Under the pieces are notes generated by a model. That model was not told where the DNA came from. It ran no database searches and saw nothing but the letters and a program-made list of their open reading frames with translations. This document shows positions 25,822 through 34,217 of a DNA stretch of 64,000 bases, piece by piece. Every line of letters begins with the position of its first letter. Position 1 is the stretch's first letter. This stretch comes from Paracraurococcus lichenis (GTDB taxonomy: Bacteria; Pseudomonadota; Alphaproteobacteria; Acetobacterales; Acetobacteraceae): NCBI RefSeq assembly GCF_030657435.1, contig NZ_JAUTWS010000018.1:1-64000 (forward strand), written 5' to 3'. Both the position numbers and the translations under genes were made by a program.

Positions 25822-26342
25822 CCCTGCTGCTGCAGATCCTGCTGACCTTCGGCATCCTCTCCCTCGTCGCGGTCGGCGGCGCCAATGCCGTGCTGCCGGA
25901 GATGCACCGGCAATTGGTCGAGCTGCGGGGATGGCTGGACGACGCGACCTTCGCGCAGCTCTATGCCCTTGCCCAGGCGGCGCCGGGGCCGAACATCCTG
26001 GTCGCCAGCGTCATGGGCTGGCGCATCGGCTCCTGGGGTGGGATGGCGATGGCGACCATCGGCATGCTGCTGCCGGCCGCCATGCTGGCCTGGGGCGTCG
26101 CCGGCCTGACGCACCGGCTGCGCGGCGCGCCCTGGCTGAAGCCGGCGCAGGCCGGGCTGGTGCCCGTCGCGGTCGGGCTGCTGCTGGCCGCCGGGCTGGT
26201 GATGGCCGAGGCCTCGAGCCAGTTCGGCCTGCTGCCGCTGGTCATCGTCGCCGCCTCGACCGTCTTCGTCTGGCGCACCAGCTACAGCCCGCTCTGGGTG
26301 CTGGCCGGCGGCGGCATCCTCGGGCTGGTCCTTCTCCGGTAG
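25818..26342 (+). CDS. Chromate transporter, second half (short-chain CHR)
   Basis: A 174-residue partner of the preceding protein. The family motif is repeated: ILSLVAVGGANAVLPEMHRQ and FAQLYALAQAAPGPNILVASVMGWR. About five hydrophobic segments. ATGA overlap with the first half points to coupled translation and a heteromeric transporter. Confidence 0.87.
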   Translation: MTLLLQILLTFGILSLVAVGGANAVLPEMHRQLVELRGWLDDATFAQLYALAQAAPGPNILVASVMGWRIGSWGGMAMATIGMLLPAAMLAWGVAGLTHRLRGAPWLKPAQAGLVPVAVGLLLAAGLVMAEASSQFGLLPLVIVAASTVFVWRTSYSPLWVLAGGGILGLVLLR

Positions 26343-26423
26343 CGCCGGGCCGCGGCCGGGCATGGACCCCATGCGCGGCGGGATGCTTGCATTGCGCAGG
26401 ACACCGAGAGGGGGAGCACGACC

Positions 26424-27185
26424 ATGGACCTCGGACTGAAGGGCCTCTGCGCCATCGTCACCGGCGGCAGCAAGGGCATCGGCCGCCGCTGCGCCGAGAT
26501 CCTCGCCGATGAGGGCGCGCATGTCGCGATCTGCGCCCGCAACGCCGCCGAGGTGGAGGCGACCGTCGCCGCGCTGCGGGCCAGGGGCGTCACCGCCTTC
26601 GGCCAGGCGGTCGATGTCGCGGACAAGCCGGCGCTCGAGGCCTGGGTGGCGGCGAGCGCCGCGGCGCTCGGCGGCATCGACATCGTCGTCGCCAATGTCT
26701 CCGCCCTCGCGGTCACCGATGACGAGGCTGCCTGGAAGGCGGGCTTCGAGACGGACATGATGCACACCGTCCGCGTGGTGAACGCGGCGATGCCCTATCT
26801 CGAGCAGTCGAAGGCGGCCTCCATCACCGCGGTCAGCAGCGTCTCCGGCCGCGAGATCGACTTCACCGGCCCGGCCTATGGCGCTTTCAAGGCGGCCCTC
26901 GTCCATTATGCGCAGGGGCTGGCCTTCCGCCTGGCCGGCAAGGGGATCCGCGCCAATACCGTCTCGCCCGGGAATACCTATTTCGAGGGCGGGATCTGGC
27001 AGTGGATCGAGACCAACAACCCGGCCCTCTTCAAGGAAGCCCTGGCGCTGAACCCGACGGGACGCATGGCGAAGCCGGAGGAGATCGCCCGCGGCGTGGT
27101 CTTCCTGGCGAGCCCTGCTTCGTCCTTCACCACCGGCACCAACCTGGTGATCGACGGGGCGCTGACCCGCGGCGTGCAACTCTGA
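26424..27185 (+). CDS. Short-chain dehydrogenase/reductase (SDR)
   Basis: A 253-residue classical SDR, NAD(P)-dependent. Nucleotide-binding TGGSKGIG at residues 13-20; catalytic Ser138/139, Tyr152 and Lys156 in the YGAFK segment; C-terminal GTNLVIDGALTRG. The substrate is not evident and no pathway partners flank it. The start follows GAGGGGGAGC upstream of the ATG. Confidence 0.9.
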   Translation: MDLGLKGLCAIVTGGSKGIGRRCAEILADEGAHVAICARNAAEVEATVAALRARGVTAFGQAVDVADKPALEAWVAASAAALGGIDIVVANVSALAVTDDEAAWKAGFETDMMHTVRVVNAAMPYLEQSKAASITAVSSVSGREIDFTGPAYGAFKAALVHYAQGLAFRLAGKGIRANTVSPGNTYFEGGIWQWIETNNPALFKEALALNPTGRMAKPEEIARGVVFLASPASSFTTGTNLVIDGALTRGVQL

Positions 27186-27527
27186 GTGGCGGGCGCCAGG
27201 GGCTTGCCGCCCGAGGCGCGGCGCGCGGTCTGGCGCGGCGCGGACCCCGAGAGGGGCGCGGAACCCCGGAGCCGGCACCCCTGATGCTTTGGATCGGAGG
27301 CGCGGCGCCGGGACCCGGCATCGCCAGGCCGTCCACCCGCGCGGCGGCAGCGCCACCGGCGTGAGTGGCGCGGCGTCCTCCCATCCAGGACGCCCCGGTT
27401 CTTCCGGTTGCCATGGCGGCTGTGCATGAACAAGCGATCATGCCGGCCGGCACTCCTATTGGCCGCCATGAGACGCCGCGCGTTGTCGGGGCGCCGCGGG
27501 AGCGACCCGCGGGGTGGGCGGTGGCGG

Positions 27528-28142
27528 ATGGCGGACCGGGAGGGCATCGACGCCAGGCTGGCGGCCATGCGGGCTATGCTGCAGCGGATGCGGGCGCGCG
27601 TCGCGGAGAGCCAGCACCGCCTCGCCGCGAGCCAGGCCTTGCTGGCGCGGGGCGCCGCGCGGTTGCAGAGAGAGGGGCGCATGTCGGACGACAGGAAGGG
27701 CAATGATCCCGGTCCGGAGGTTGCGGCGCAGGCCCAGGACCGTGGCGCCGAGATGCGGCGCGCGCGCGCCGCGGAGCGGCAGGCCGCCGCCGAGGCGGAC
27801 CGGGAGGCGGCGGAGCGGGAGCGGGTCCTGGCCGAGACGGCGCGGCACGCCGGCGAGGAGGGGCGCGAGGTGGCCGAGGTCGGCCGCTCCGTGGCCGAGG
27901 ATGCGCGCGCGGCGGCGGAGGAGGTGCGGACGGCGCGCGAGGAGGTGCGCAAGGCCCGCGAGGAGATCTACAGGATCCGCGAGGAAGTCCGGCAGATCGC
28001 CGAGGCGCTGCGCGTCGACGCGGAGCGGCTGCGGGCGGAGGCCGAGGCCGAGCGCCGCGAGGCGGAGCGGTTGCGCGCCGAGATGCAGGAGGCGCGCGCG
28101 GCGGCGCGGCCGGACGGAAAGCGGACGGGCGACGGCCGATAG
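27528..28142 (+). CDS. Predicted coiled-coil protein, unknown function
   Basis: A 204-residue protein made almost wholly of charged helical heptads rich in Arg, Glu and Ala, e.g. VRTAREEVRKAREEIYRIRE; no signal peptide or membrane segment. Two starts are possible: ATG 27528 (used here because the extra 51 residues are also heptad-like) and ATG 27681, which has the better ribosome site AGAGGGG. Low complexity makes family assignment impossible. It could be a structural or membrane-associated scaffold. Confidence 0.5.
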   Translation: MADREGIDARLAAMRAMLQRMRARVAESQHRLAASQALLARGAARLQREGRMSDDRKGNDPGPEVAAQAQDRGAEMRRARAAERQAAAEADREAAERERVLAETARHAGEEGREVAEVGRSVAEDARAAAEEVRTAREEVRKAREEIYRIREEVRQIAEALRVDAERLRAEAEAERREAERLRAEMQEARAAARPDGKRTGDGR

Positions 28143-28404
28143 CCCGCCGGGATGGCGCCTGTTCCAGGGGAGGGCTGCCGTCGCGGGCCCGGCCCGCCGG
28201 GTCCGGATGCCGCCCTTCTCCGGCGCAGGGAGGGGTGCCGCGCCGGCGGTTCACGGCCAGGGCGGATTGCCGGCCGGCGGTCTCCCGGCCGGGACCGGGC
28301 ACGCCGCGCTTGCGCCCTCGCGCCCGCCGGACTATAGGAATATTGTCAAGGCCCGGGCCGCGCCCATGGCCCGGGATGGCAGGGGCGCGGCGGCCGTAAA
28401 ATTC
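28143..28404. other. Intergenic region
   Basis: Together with the terminator at 28405-28439 and up to 28535 this is a gene-free stretch of about 390 bases between convergent genes. The part 28330-28530 is less GC-rich than the genes. Apart from the terminator I see no recognisable element. Confidence 0.5.
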
Positions 28405-28439
28405 CTCAAAAATAAAACCCGCCGCGGCCGAAGCCGCGG
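28405..28439 (-). terminator. Rho-independent terminator for the SHOCT-protein gene
   Basis: Read on the minus strand: 7-bp stem CCGCGGC/GCCGCGG closed by a TTCG tetraloop (28422-28439), then a T-rich run GGGTTTTATTTTTG. This is the clearest intrinsic terminator in the window. It lies about 100 bases after the stop at 28536. Confidence 0.75.
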
Positions 28440-28535
28440 AAAACCTGGCCTGCGCCGAATTGGGGCCGGATCGGACTCAGCGCCGCTGAAGCGAATTCGG
28501 CCGGTTTGACCGGAATTGAGCGGCCATGAATCAGC

Positions 28536-29318
28536 CTATAGCCGCGCCAGCAGCTCCGCCTTCTTCGCCGCGAATTCCGCATCCGTCAGGATGCCGCGCT
28601 GGTGCAGCTCGCCGAGCTTCTCGAGCATCGCCAGCGGGTTTTCGCCGCCCGCCGCCGGGGCCGCCGGCGCCCGGCCCTGTGCCGGCGGGGGCTCCTGCGG
28701 CTGTTGCTGCTGCTGGCCCGGGGCGTCGAGCGGCCGCAGGTCCTCCAGCCGCACCTCGCCCTGGCTGGTGGAGAAGCGCAGCGACTGGCCGAAGCCCTGC
28801 TGCTGCGACACGCCGTAGATCTGCAGGTTGCCCGTGTCGTAGAGGCGCGTGACGCCGCCCTGCTGCACCGCGAGCCGGCCGGCCTCGGGGAAATGCGCAT
28901 AGCGCATGTCGTTCTGCCCGCCCGAGGACGCCGGCGCGCCGAGCTCCGCCGGCCACCAGTTGGACGGCGCGAAGCCCATGCCGCCGCCGCCCTGCCACTG
29001 CTGCTGGCCGCCGGTCCCGGGCGCGGAGGGGGCTGCCGGCGGGGCGAAGACCGGCATCTCCCGCAGCAGCCCGGCCAGGTCCTGCGCCAGCGCGTCCACC
29101 CGCGCCTTCAGCGCGTTGTTGAACATGTCGCCGATCATCAGCATGCCGCCCTGGCTCCACTGGCCCATGCCGCCGAGCTCGGGATGGCTGAACTGCGCCA
29201 TGCTGCCGCCGCCGGCGGCGAGCGCCCGCAGCAGCGTCCCGGCAGCCTCCGGGCTGACGCCCTGGCGCGCGGCGATCTCCTCCAGGCGCCGGCGCGCGGT
29301 ATCGGTCAGGTCCTGCAT
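28536..29318 (-). CDS. SHOCT-domain protein
   Basis: A 260-residue cytoplasmic protein. The last ~30 residues form a SHOCT domain (LEKLGELHQRGILTDAEFAAKKAELLARL region), a short helical oligomerisation motif. Preceding it is a Gln/Pro/Ala linker; before that a folded region with VTRLYDTGNLQIYGVSQ. The N-terminal third is helical. The ATG at 29318 has GGAG upstream; ATG at 29348 is in frame but poorly placed. Function unknown. Confidence 0.75.
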   Translation of the reverse strand: MQDLTDTARRRLEEIAARQGVSPEAAGTLLRALAAGGGSMAQFSHPELGGMGQWSQGGMLMIGDMFNNALKARVDALAQDLAGLLREMPVFAPPAAPSAPGTGGQQQWQGGGGMGFAPSNWWPAELGAPASSGGQNDMRYAHFPEAGRLAVQQGGVTRLYDTGNLQIYGVSQQQGFGQSLRFSTSQGEVRLEDLRPLDAPGQQQQQPQEPPPAQGRAPAAPAAGGENPLAMLEKLGELHQRGILTDAEFAAKKAELLARL

Positions 29319-29462
29319 GGCGGTGCTCCATCCTGGTTGCGTCGGCATCGCATGGGGCGCCGCCGCGGGGAAACCGCGCAGCCCCGCCCGCGCGTCAATC
29401 CGCCGTGTAGCCGCCGCGCCGCCGGGCGGAAACGGCCCGCGGCGCGGCGGTCCGGCGCGGCC

Positions 29463-31553
29463 TCAGAAGGCGATGCGCGTCCCGGCATAGAGGCTGCGCC
29501 CGTCGCCCGGGTAGAACATGGTGGTGTTCGCCCCCGGCGCGCGCGCATCGGCGATGGTGGTGACATCGGAAATGTAGCGCTTGTTCGTCAGGTTGCGCGC
29601 ATCGAGGAAGAGCGTGACGCCCGGCCCGACGGTCACGCCCGCCTCCAGCCCCAGCTTGAGATAGCTGTTGGCGCGCACCGTATTGGCATAGTCGAGCCAG
29701 GCGCCTTGCGGCACCCAGTCCAGCGCCGGCCGGACGAAGAAGCGGTCGGGCTGGGCATAGGTGAGGGTGGTGCGCAGCACATGCGGCGGCAGGCCGGCGA
29801 TGCGGTTGTCGCCATATTGCGGGTCGCCGCGGAAGCGGAAGTCGTTGAAGGTCCAGACCTGGCCGAGCGTCACCCGGTCGCCCGCCGCCGCCAGGTCGCG
29901 CACCAGGTCGCCGTGCAGCGCGAACTCGACGCCCTGGTTCACCGTGGTGCCGGCATTTTGGGTGAAGGCCGGCACGCTCGGGTCGGTCGAGAATTGCAGC
30001 AACTGGCCGTTGATGTTGGAGCGGAAGAGCGTGAGGTCCCAGCCGATCCGGTCCAGCCGGCCGCGGGTGCCGACCTCCACCGTCCAGGCGCGCTGCGCTT
30101 GCAGCGGCACGAAGCCGGTGATGCCGCGCACGGTCTGCGTCAGGTCGGAGAAGTCCGGCACGTCCTGGCTGCGCGTCAGGTTGGTGAAGACCTGCACCTC
30201 CGGCCGCGGCTGCCAGAGCAGGCCGATCTTGGGATTGATCCCGTCATAGGTCCGGCCGAGCGAGACGGCGCCGCGCGAGGAGGTGAGGCCGCGGCCGCGG
30301 TCCTCGTAGTCCCGCTCGTCCCGCAGCGCCTTGGCGCCGGCGACCAGCGCCAGGCTCGGCAGGACCCAGAGCCGGTTCTCGGCATAGGCCTCGTAATTCT
30401 GCGCCCGCTGCACGGAGGAGAGCGTCTGCCGCCCGCGCGAGCCGCGGTTGTTCACGTACTGGTCGGCGTCGTTGGTGCCGGCGAAGTAGCGCGCGCCGAT
30501 GACGAGGTCGTTGCGCAACCCCGCGACGGTGAAGCCGTGCGTCCAGCGTGGCGCGACGCCCCAGGTCAGGCCGTCCTGGTCGATCACCTGGAAGATCGGG
30601 TGGTAGAGCCGCTTGTGGACGACCCAACTGTCGACGTCGATCTGCCCGGCATCGAGCCGCACGGTGGTGCGGTTGGCGAAGCGCTCCGCCCAGATGTTGC
30701 GCGCCTGGTTGCCGGAGACGGCCTGCGGGTTCGCCTTGCGCGGGTCGTTCAGCGCATCCGAGAGGCTGAGCGCGCCGGGCAGCAACTGCCGCGTCTCGTA
30801 GACGCCGGCATAGAAGCGCGTCTCGATGCTGTCGGAGATGCGGTAGCCGAGATTCGCGTTGAACTGGTCGTAGCTGCCGCGGCTGTGCTGCCGCCAGCCA
30901 TCGCTCGAGGCATGGGAATGGTTGGCGAGCGCATCCCAGTCGTCCCAGACACGGGAGACCTGGCCGGAGAGGCGCCAGGTGCCGAATGTCCCGCCCTCCG
31001 CCCGCAGGATGGTCTCCGCCTCCGCCGTCCGTGCGGTCGGGGTGACGACATTCACCGCGCCGCCGAGGGTCGAGGCGCCGAAGGGCAGCGCATTGCCGCC
31101 GGGATGGACCGTGACGCTCTGGCTGGCGAGAGGATCGATCTGGTAGAAATCCCCCGACCCGTCCGCGAGGTTCACGGGGATGCCGTCCTGCAGCACCTCG
31201 ATGCCGCGGAGGTGGAAGCCGCGGGCGATGCCGGAGCCGCGGATCGAGAGGCGCAATTCCTGCCCATAGCGTTCCTGCACGAAGACGCCCGGCGTATCGG
31301 CGAGGACGTCGCGCAGGGTGAAGGCGCGGCGGTTCTGGAACTCCCCGGCCTCGATGAAGCGGACCGCGGCGGGGGCCTGCTCCACCTGCCGGCGCTGCTC
31401 GGCGACCGGCGGGACGGTGAGGGAGCCGGGCGCCTGCCCGATGACCTGCAGCTCCGGCAGGGTGGCGCTGGGCTCGGGCGCCTGGGCCAGGGCGGCGGCG
31501 GGGAGCAGGGCGGCGAGCAGCGCGCCGCTCCGGGCGCGCGAAAGCGATGGCAT
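29463..31553 (-). CDS. TonB-dependent outer-membrane receptor
   Basis: A 696-residue outer-membrane receptor with signal peptide (ALLAALLPAAALAQA), a TonB-box-like segment (ELQVIGQAP), plug domain (FTLRDVLADTPGVFVQERYG; LSIRGSGIARGFHLRGIEVLQDGIPVN as two stretches; GASTLGGAVNVVTPTA) and a 22-strand barrel ending in Phe. It imports an iron chelate, metal or other scarce nutrient using TonB energy. The adjacent DUF2946 protein suggests a metal such as copper, but this is inference. Start has AGGAG eight bases upstream. Confidence 0.9.
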   Translation of the reverse strand: MPSLSRARSGALLAALLPAAALAQAPEPSATLPELQVIGQAPGSLTVPPVAEQRRQVEQAPAAVRFIEAGEFQNRRAFTLRDVLADTPGVFVQERYGQELRLSIRGSGIARGFHLRGIEVLQDGIPVNLADGSGDFYQIDPLASQSVTVHPGGNALPFGASTLGGAVNVVTPTARTAEAETILRAEGGTFGTWRLSGQVSRVWDDWDALANHSHASSDGWRQHSRGSYDQFNANLGYRISDSIETRFYAGVYETRQLLPGALSLSDALNDPRKANPQAVSGNQARNIWAERFANRTTVRLDAGQIDVDSWVVHKRLYHPIFQVIDQDGLTWGVAPRWTHGFTVAGLRNDLVIGARYFAGTNDADQYVNNRGSRGRQTLSSVQRAQNYEAYAENRLWVLPSLALVAGAKALRDERDYEDRGRGLTSSRGAVSLGRTYDGINPKIGLLWQPRPEVQVFTNLTRSQDVPDFSDLTQTVRGITGFVPLQAQRAWTVEVGTRGRLDRIGWDLTLFRSNINGQLLQFSTDPSVPAFTQNAGTTVNQGVEFALHGDLVRDLAAAGDRVTLGQVWTFNDFRFRGDPQYGDNRIAGLPPHVLRTTLTYAQPDRFFVRPALDWVPQGAWLDYANTVRANSYLKLGLEAGVTVGPGVTLFLDARNLTNKRYISDVTTIADARAPGANTTMFYPGDGRSLYAGTRIAF

Positions 31554-31610
31554 GCGGGATCTCCTGACGACGGAAGGCCGCGCCGCGGGGCGGCGTGGCG
31601 GGCGCGGGCG

Positions 31611-31979
31611 TCAGGCGAGGGGCGGGGCGCGGGGCTGTTGCGGCGGCGCGCGGGCCGGCGCGGGCGGCAGGCCGGCAACCGGCGGCGGCACCAGGGCGGC
31701 GTAGCGGACCGGTGCCGCGGGCAGGGCCGGGGCCTCCGCCGCCGGGGCGGCGGCGCCGGGGCAGAGCGGGCAGCTGTCATGCGCATGCGGGGTGGGGGAC
31801 TGGGGCTGCCCATCCTCCCCGAGCAGCATGGTCTGCATGCCCTCGGCGGTGCAGATCTCGACCGCCTGGCCGGCGGCGGTGGCCGCGAGCGGTGCGAGGC
31901 AATGCGCGAAGGCCGCCCCCCACTGCAGCGACAGCAGCAGGGCCAGCACGACCGACAGCCAGGGCGCGCGGCGGACCAT
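31611..31979 (-). CDS. DUF2946-like exported protein
   Basis: A 122-residue protein with signal peptide (SVVLALLLSLQWGAAFAH) and a mature part containing HAHDSCPLCPG, the CPxC-type motif with nearby His seen in DUF2946 proteins, followed by a Pro/Ala-rich tail. It lies 57 bases upstream of the TonB-dependent receptor on the same strand, so both are probably one operon. The motif and context hint at metal (copper) handling. ATG 31979 is chosen for AGGGG upstream; ATG 32000 is possible. Confidence 0.7.
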   Translation of the reverse strand: MVRRAPWLSVVLALLLSLQWGAAFAHCLAPLAATAAGQAVEICTAEGMQTMLLGEDGQPQSPTPHAHDSCPLCPGAAAPAAEAPALPAAPVRYAALVPPPVAGLPPAPARAPPQQPRAPPLA

Positions 31980-32064
31980 GCGGCCCCTATGCCCGATCAT
32001 GTCGGTCGCGTCATCCCCTCCGGCGCAATTGACCTGGACGCCCGTCCGGCTCACGAGTCCCGCC

Positions 32065-33492
32065 ATGCCCGACGACCAGCCCCTGCCCCCTTCCTTGCTC
32101 GACCGCCTGCAGGCCCTGCTCGGCCCGCGCGGGCTGCTGACCGACCCGGCCGACCTGGCGCCGCACCTCTCGGACTGGCGGAACCTCTACCGGGGCCGCA
32201 CGCCCTGCGTCATCCGCCCCGGCTCGGTCGAGGAATTGGCCGCGGCGGTCAGGCTCTGCGCCGCCGCCGGCACGCCGCTGGTGCCGCAGGGCGGCAATAC
32301 CTCCATGGTCGGCGGCGCGACGCCGGACGAGGGCGGCGGGCAGGTGGTGGTCTCGCTCGCCCGGCTGAACCGTGTCAGGGACATCGACCCGCTCGACATG
32401 ACCATGACCGCCGAGGCGGGCCTGGTGCTGAAGGCGGCGCAGGACGCGGCTGCCGAGGCCGGCTGCCTCTTCCCGCTCTCGCTCGGCGCCGAGGGCACGG
32501 CGACGGTCGGCGGCGTGCTGTCCACCAATGCCGGCGGCAATACCACGGTCCGCTACGGCAATGCCCGCGACCTCATGCTGGGGCTCGAGGTCGTCCTGCC
32601 GGACGGGCAGGTCTGGAACGGGTTGCGGCGGCTGCGGAAGGACAATACCGGCTACGCGCTGCGGCATCTCTTCGTCGGCGCCGAGGGGACGCTCGGCTTC
32701 GTCACCGCGGCCGTGCTGCGCCTCTTCCCCCGGCCGCGGGAGACCGAGGTCGCGCTCTGCGCCGTGCAGGACGAGGATGCGGCCCTCGCCCTCTTCCGCC
32801 GCTTCCGCGACCGCGACGAGGGCGCGGTGCGTGCCTTCGAATACATGTCGGGCGAGGGCGTCGGCTTCTACGCGAAGCACATCGAGGGCGGCACGGTCCC
32901 GCTGCCGGGCTTCGACCACTACGTCCTGGTGGACCTTGCCTCCTCCCGCCCCGAAGCCGGGCTGCGCGGCCTGCTCGAGGCGGTGCTGGAGGAGGCGCTG
33001 GAGGCCGGGGAGGTGCTCGACGCCACCATCGGCGAGAGCGAGGCGCAGCGGCATGCGCTGTGGCGCATCCGCGAGGAGCACCCGGAGGCGCAGAAGCGCG
33101 AGGGGGCGAGCGTGAAGAACGACGTCTCCGTGCCCGTCTCCAGGACCCCGGAGCTGATCCGGCGCTCCTCCGAGGCCTGCCGGGCGCTGATCCCGGGCGT
33201 CCGTCCCGTGCCCTTCGGCCATATGGGCGACGGCAACATCCACATGAACCTGGAGCAGCCGGTGGGCATGGACCCGGCCGAATTCCTCGCCCGCAGCCAC
33301 GACATCATGGAGACGGTGAACGCGGTGGTCCGCGACCTCGGCGGCAGCTTCTCGGCCGAGCACGGCATCGGCCGGCTCAAGACCGACATGATGGAGGACT
33401 GGCGCGGCGGGGCGGAGCTCGACCTGATGCGGCGGATCAAGGCGGCGGTGGACCCAAAGGGGCTGATGAACCCGGGGAAGGTGCTGCCGTAA
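32065..33492 (+). CDS. FAD-binding oxidase (GlcD/D-2-hydroxyglutarate dehydrogenase family)
   Basis: A 475-residue flavoenzyme of the FAD_binding_4/FAD-oxidase_C class that oxidises D-2-hydroxy acids. The FAD site includes VPQGGNTSMVGGA and TNAGGNTTVRYGNARD with EGTLGFVTAA; the C-terminal metal/substrate site is GHMGDGNIHMN, and the family end SAEHGIGRLKTDMM is present. D-2-hydroxyglutarate or D-lactate are likely substrates. Its 5' end is just divergent from the DUF2946 gene, so promoters overlap. Confidence 0.88.
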   Translation: MPDDQPLPPSLLDRLQALLGPRGLLTDPADLAPHLSDWRNLYRGRTPCVIRPGSVEELAAAVRLCAAAGTPLVPQGGNTSMVGGATPDEGGGQVVVSLARLNRVRDIDPLDMTMTAEAGLVLKAAQDAAAEAGCLFPLSLGAEGTATVGGVLSTNAGGNTTVRYGNARDLMLGLEVVLPDGQVWNGLRRLRKDNTGYALRHLFVGAEGTLGFVTAAVLRLFPRPRETEVALCAVQDEDAALALFRRFRDRDEGAVRAFEYMSGEGVGFYAKHIEGGTVPLPGFDHYVLVDLASSRPEAGLRGLLEAVLEEALEAGEVLDATIGESEAQRHALWRIREEHPEAQKREGASVKNDVSVPVSRTPELIRRSSEACRALIPGVRPVPFGHMGDGNIHMNLEQPVGMDPAEFLARSHDIMETVNAVVRDLGGSFSAEHGIGRLKTDMMEDWRGGAELDLMRRIKAAVDPKGLMNPGKVLP

Positions 33493-33534
33493 CGGGCGGC
33501 CGCGCCCTATATTGGGCGGCGGAGGTCCGATGCC

Positions 33535-34101
33535 GTGAACGCCGCCCCGCAGCGCCGCATGACGGCCGATGAGTTCATCGATTGGGCCGACCGGACGGAT
33601 TTCCGCGGCGAACTCGTGGCCGGGGAGCCGGTGGCGATGTCGCCGGAGCGGATCGAGCATGGCGAAGTGAAGGGCACGGCCTATGCGGCGCTTCGAGACG
33701 CGATCCGCCGCGCGCGCCTGCCCTGCCAGGCCATCGTCGACAGCGTGGCCGTCCGCGTGGATGACGGGACGGTCTACATGCCCGACGTGCTGGTCCGCTG
33801 CGGCAGCCGCCTGCCGCGCGGGACGATCATCGTCCCCGATCCGCTGATCGTCGTCGAAGTCCTGTCGCCCTCGACCGCCGCGACCGATGCGGGCGCGAAG
33901 CTGGAGGACTACTTCCGGATCCCCTCCGTGATGCATTACCTGATGCTGCGCACCGATCGCCGGACCATCATCCACCATGCCCGGGATGAGGCGGGAGGCA
34001 TCACCACCCGAATCCTCCGGAGCGGCGCCCTCGTGCTCGACCCGCCCGGGCTGACCCTCGACCTCGCCGCCCTGTTCGAGGACGACCTGCCCCCGGCCTG
34101 A
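33535..34101 (+). CDS. Uma2-family (DUF820) putative endonuclease
   Basis: A 188-residue protein of the Uma2 family, with a PD-(D/E)XK nuclease-like core: MTADEFIDWAD, FRGELVAGEPVAMSP, YMPDVLVRC (metal-binding Asp), LIVVEVLSPSTAATDAGAKLEDYFRIPSVMHYLML (E-x-hydrophobic then K, Y). Start is GTG with GGAGGT eight bases upstream. Members are abundant in cyanobacteria and scattered elsewhere; biological role unresolved. It lies between a dehydrogenase and lptF with no obvious toxin or transposon link. Confidence 0.85.
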   Translation: MNAAPQRRMTADEFIDWADRTDFRGELVAGEPVAMSPERIEHGEVKGTAYAALRDAIRRARLPCQAIVDSVAVRVDDGTVYMPDVLVRCGSRLPRGTIIVPDPLIVVEVLSPSTAATDAGAKLEDYFRIPSVMHYLMLRTDRRTIIHHARDEAGGITTRILRSGALVLDPPGLTLDLAALFEDDLPPA

Positions 34102-34217
34102 CCGCCGCCCGCCCCCGGGGCCCCGTCCCCCGCGCCACACCTGCGGCAGCATCGCAACATCCCGGGCCGCCGCCGCTTTCCCCGGCCCCCCGCCCTCGCT
34201 AGGGTGCCGCCGGCCCC

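Noticed and set aside
28602-33572. Plus-strand open frame of about 1650 codons
   Set aside because: It covers the antisense of the SHOCT, TonB receptor and DUF2946 genes and an alternate frame of the FAD oxidase. Low-complexity composition; no ribosome site or domain.
33535-34101. Uma2 gene as cargo of a transposon or toxin-antitoxin pair
   Set aside because: No transposase, terminal repeats or antitoxin-like partner, and its base composition matches its neighbours.
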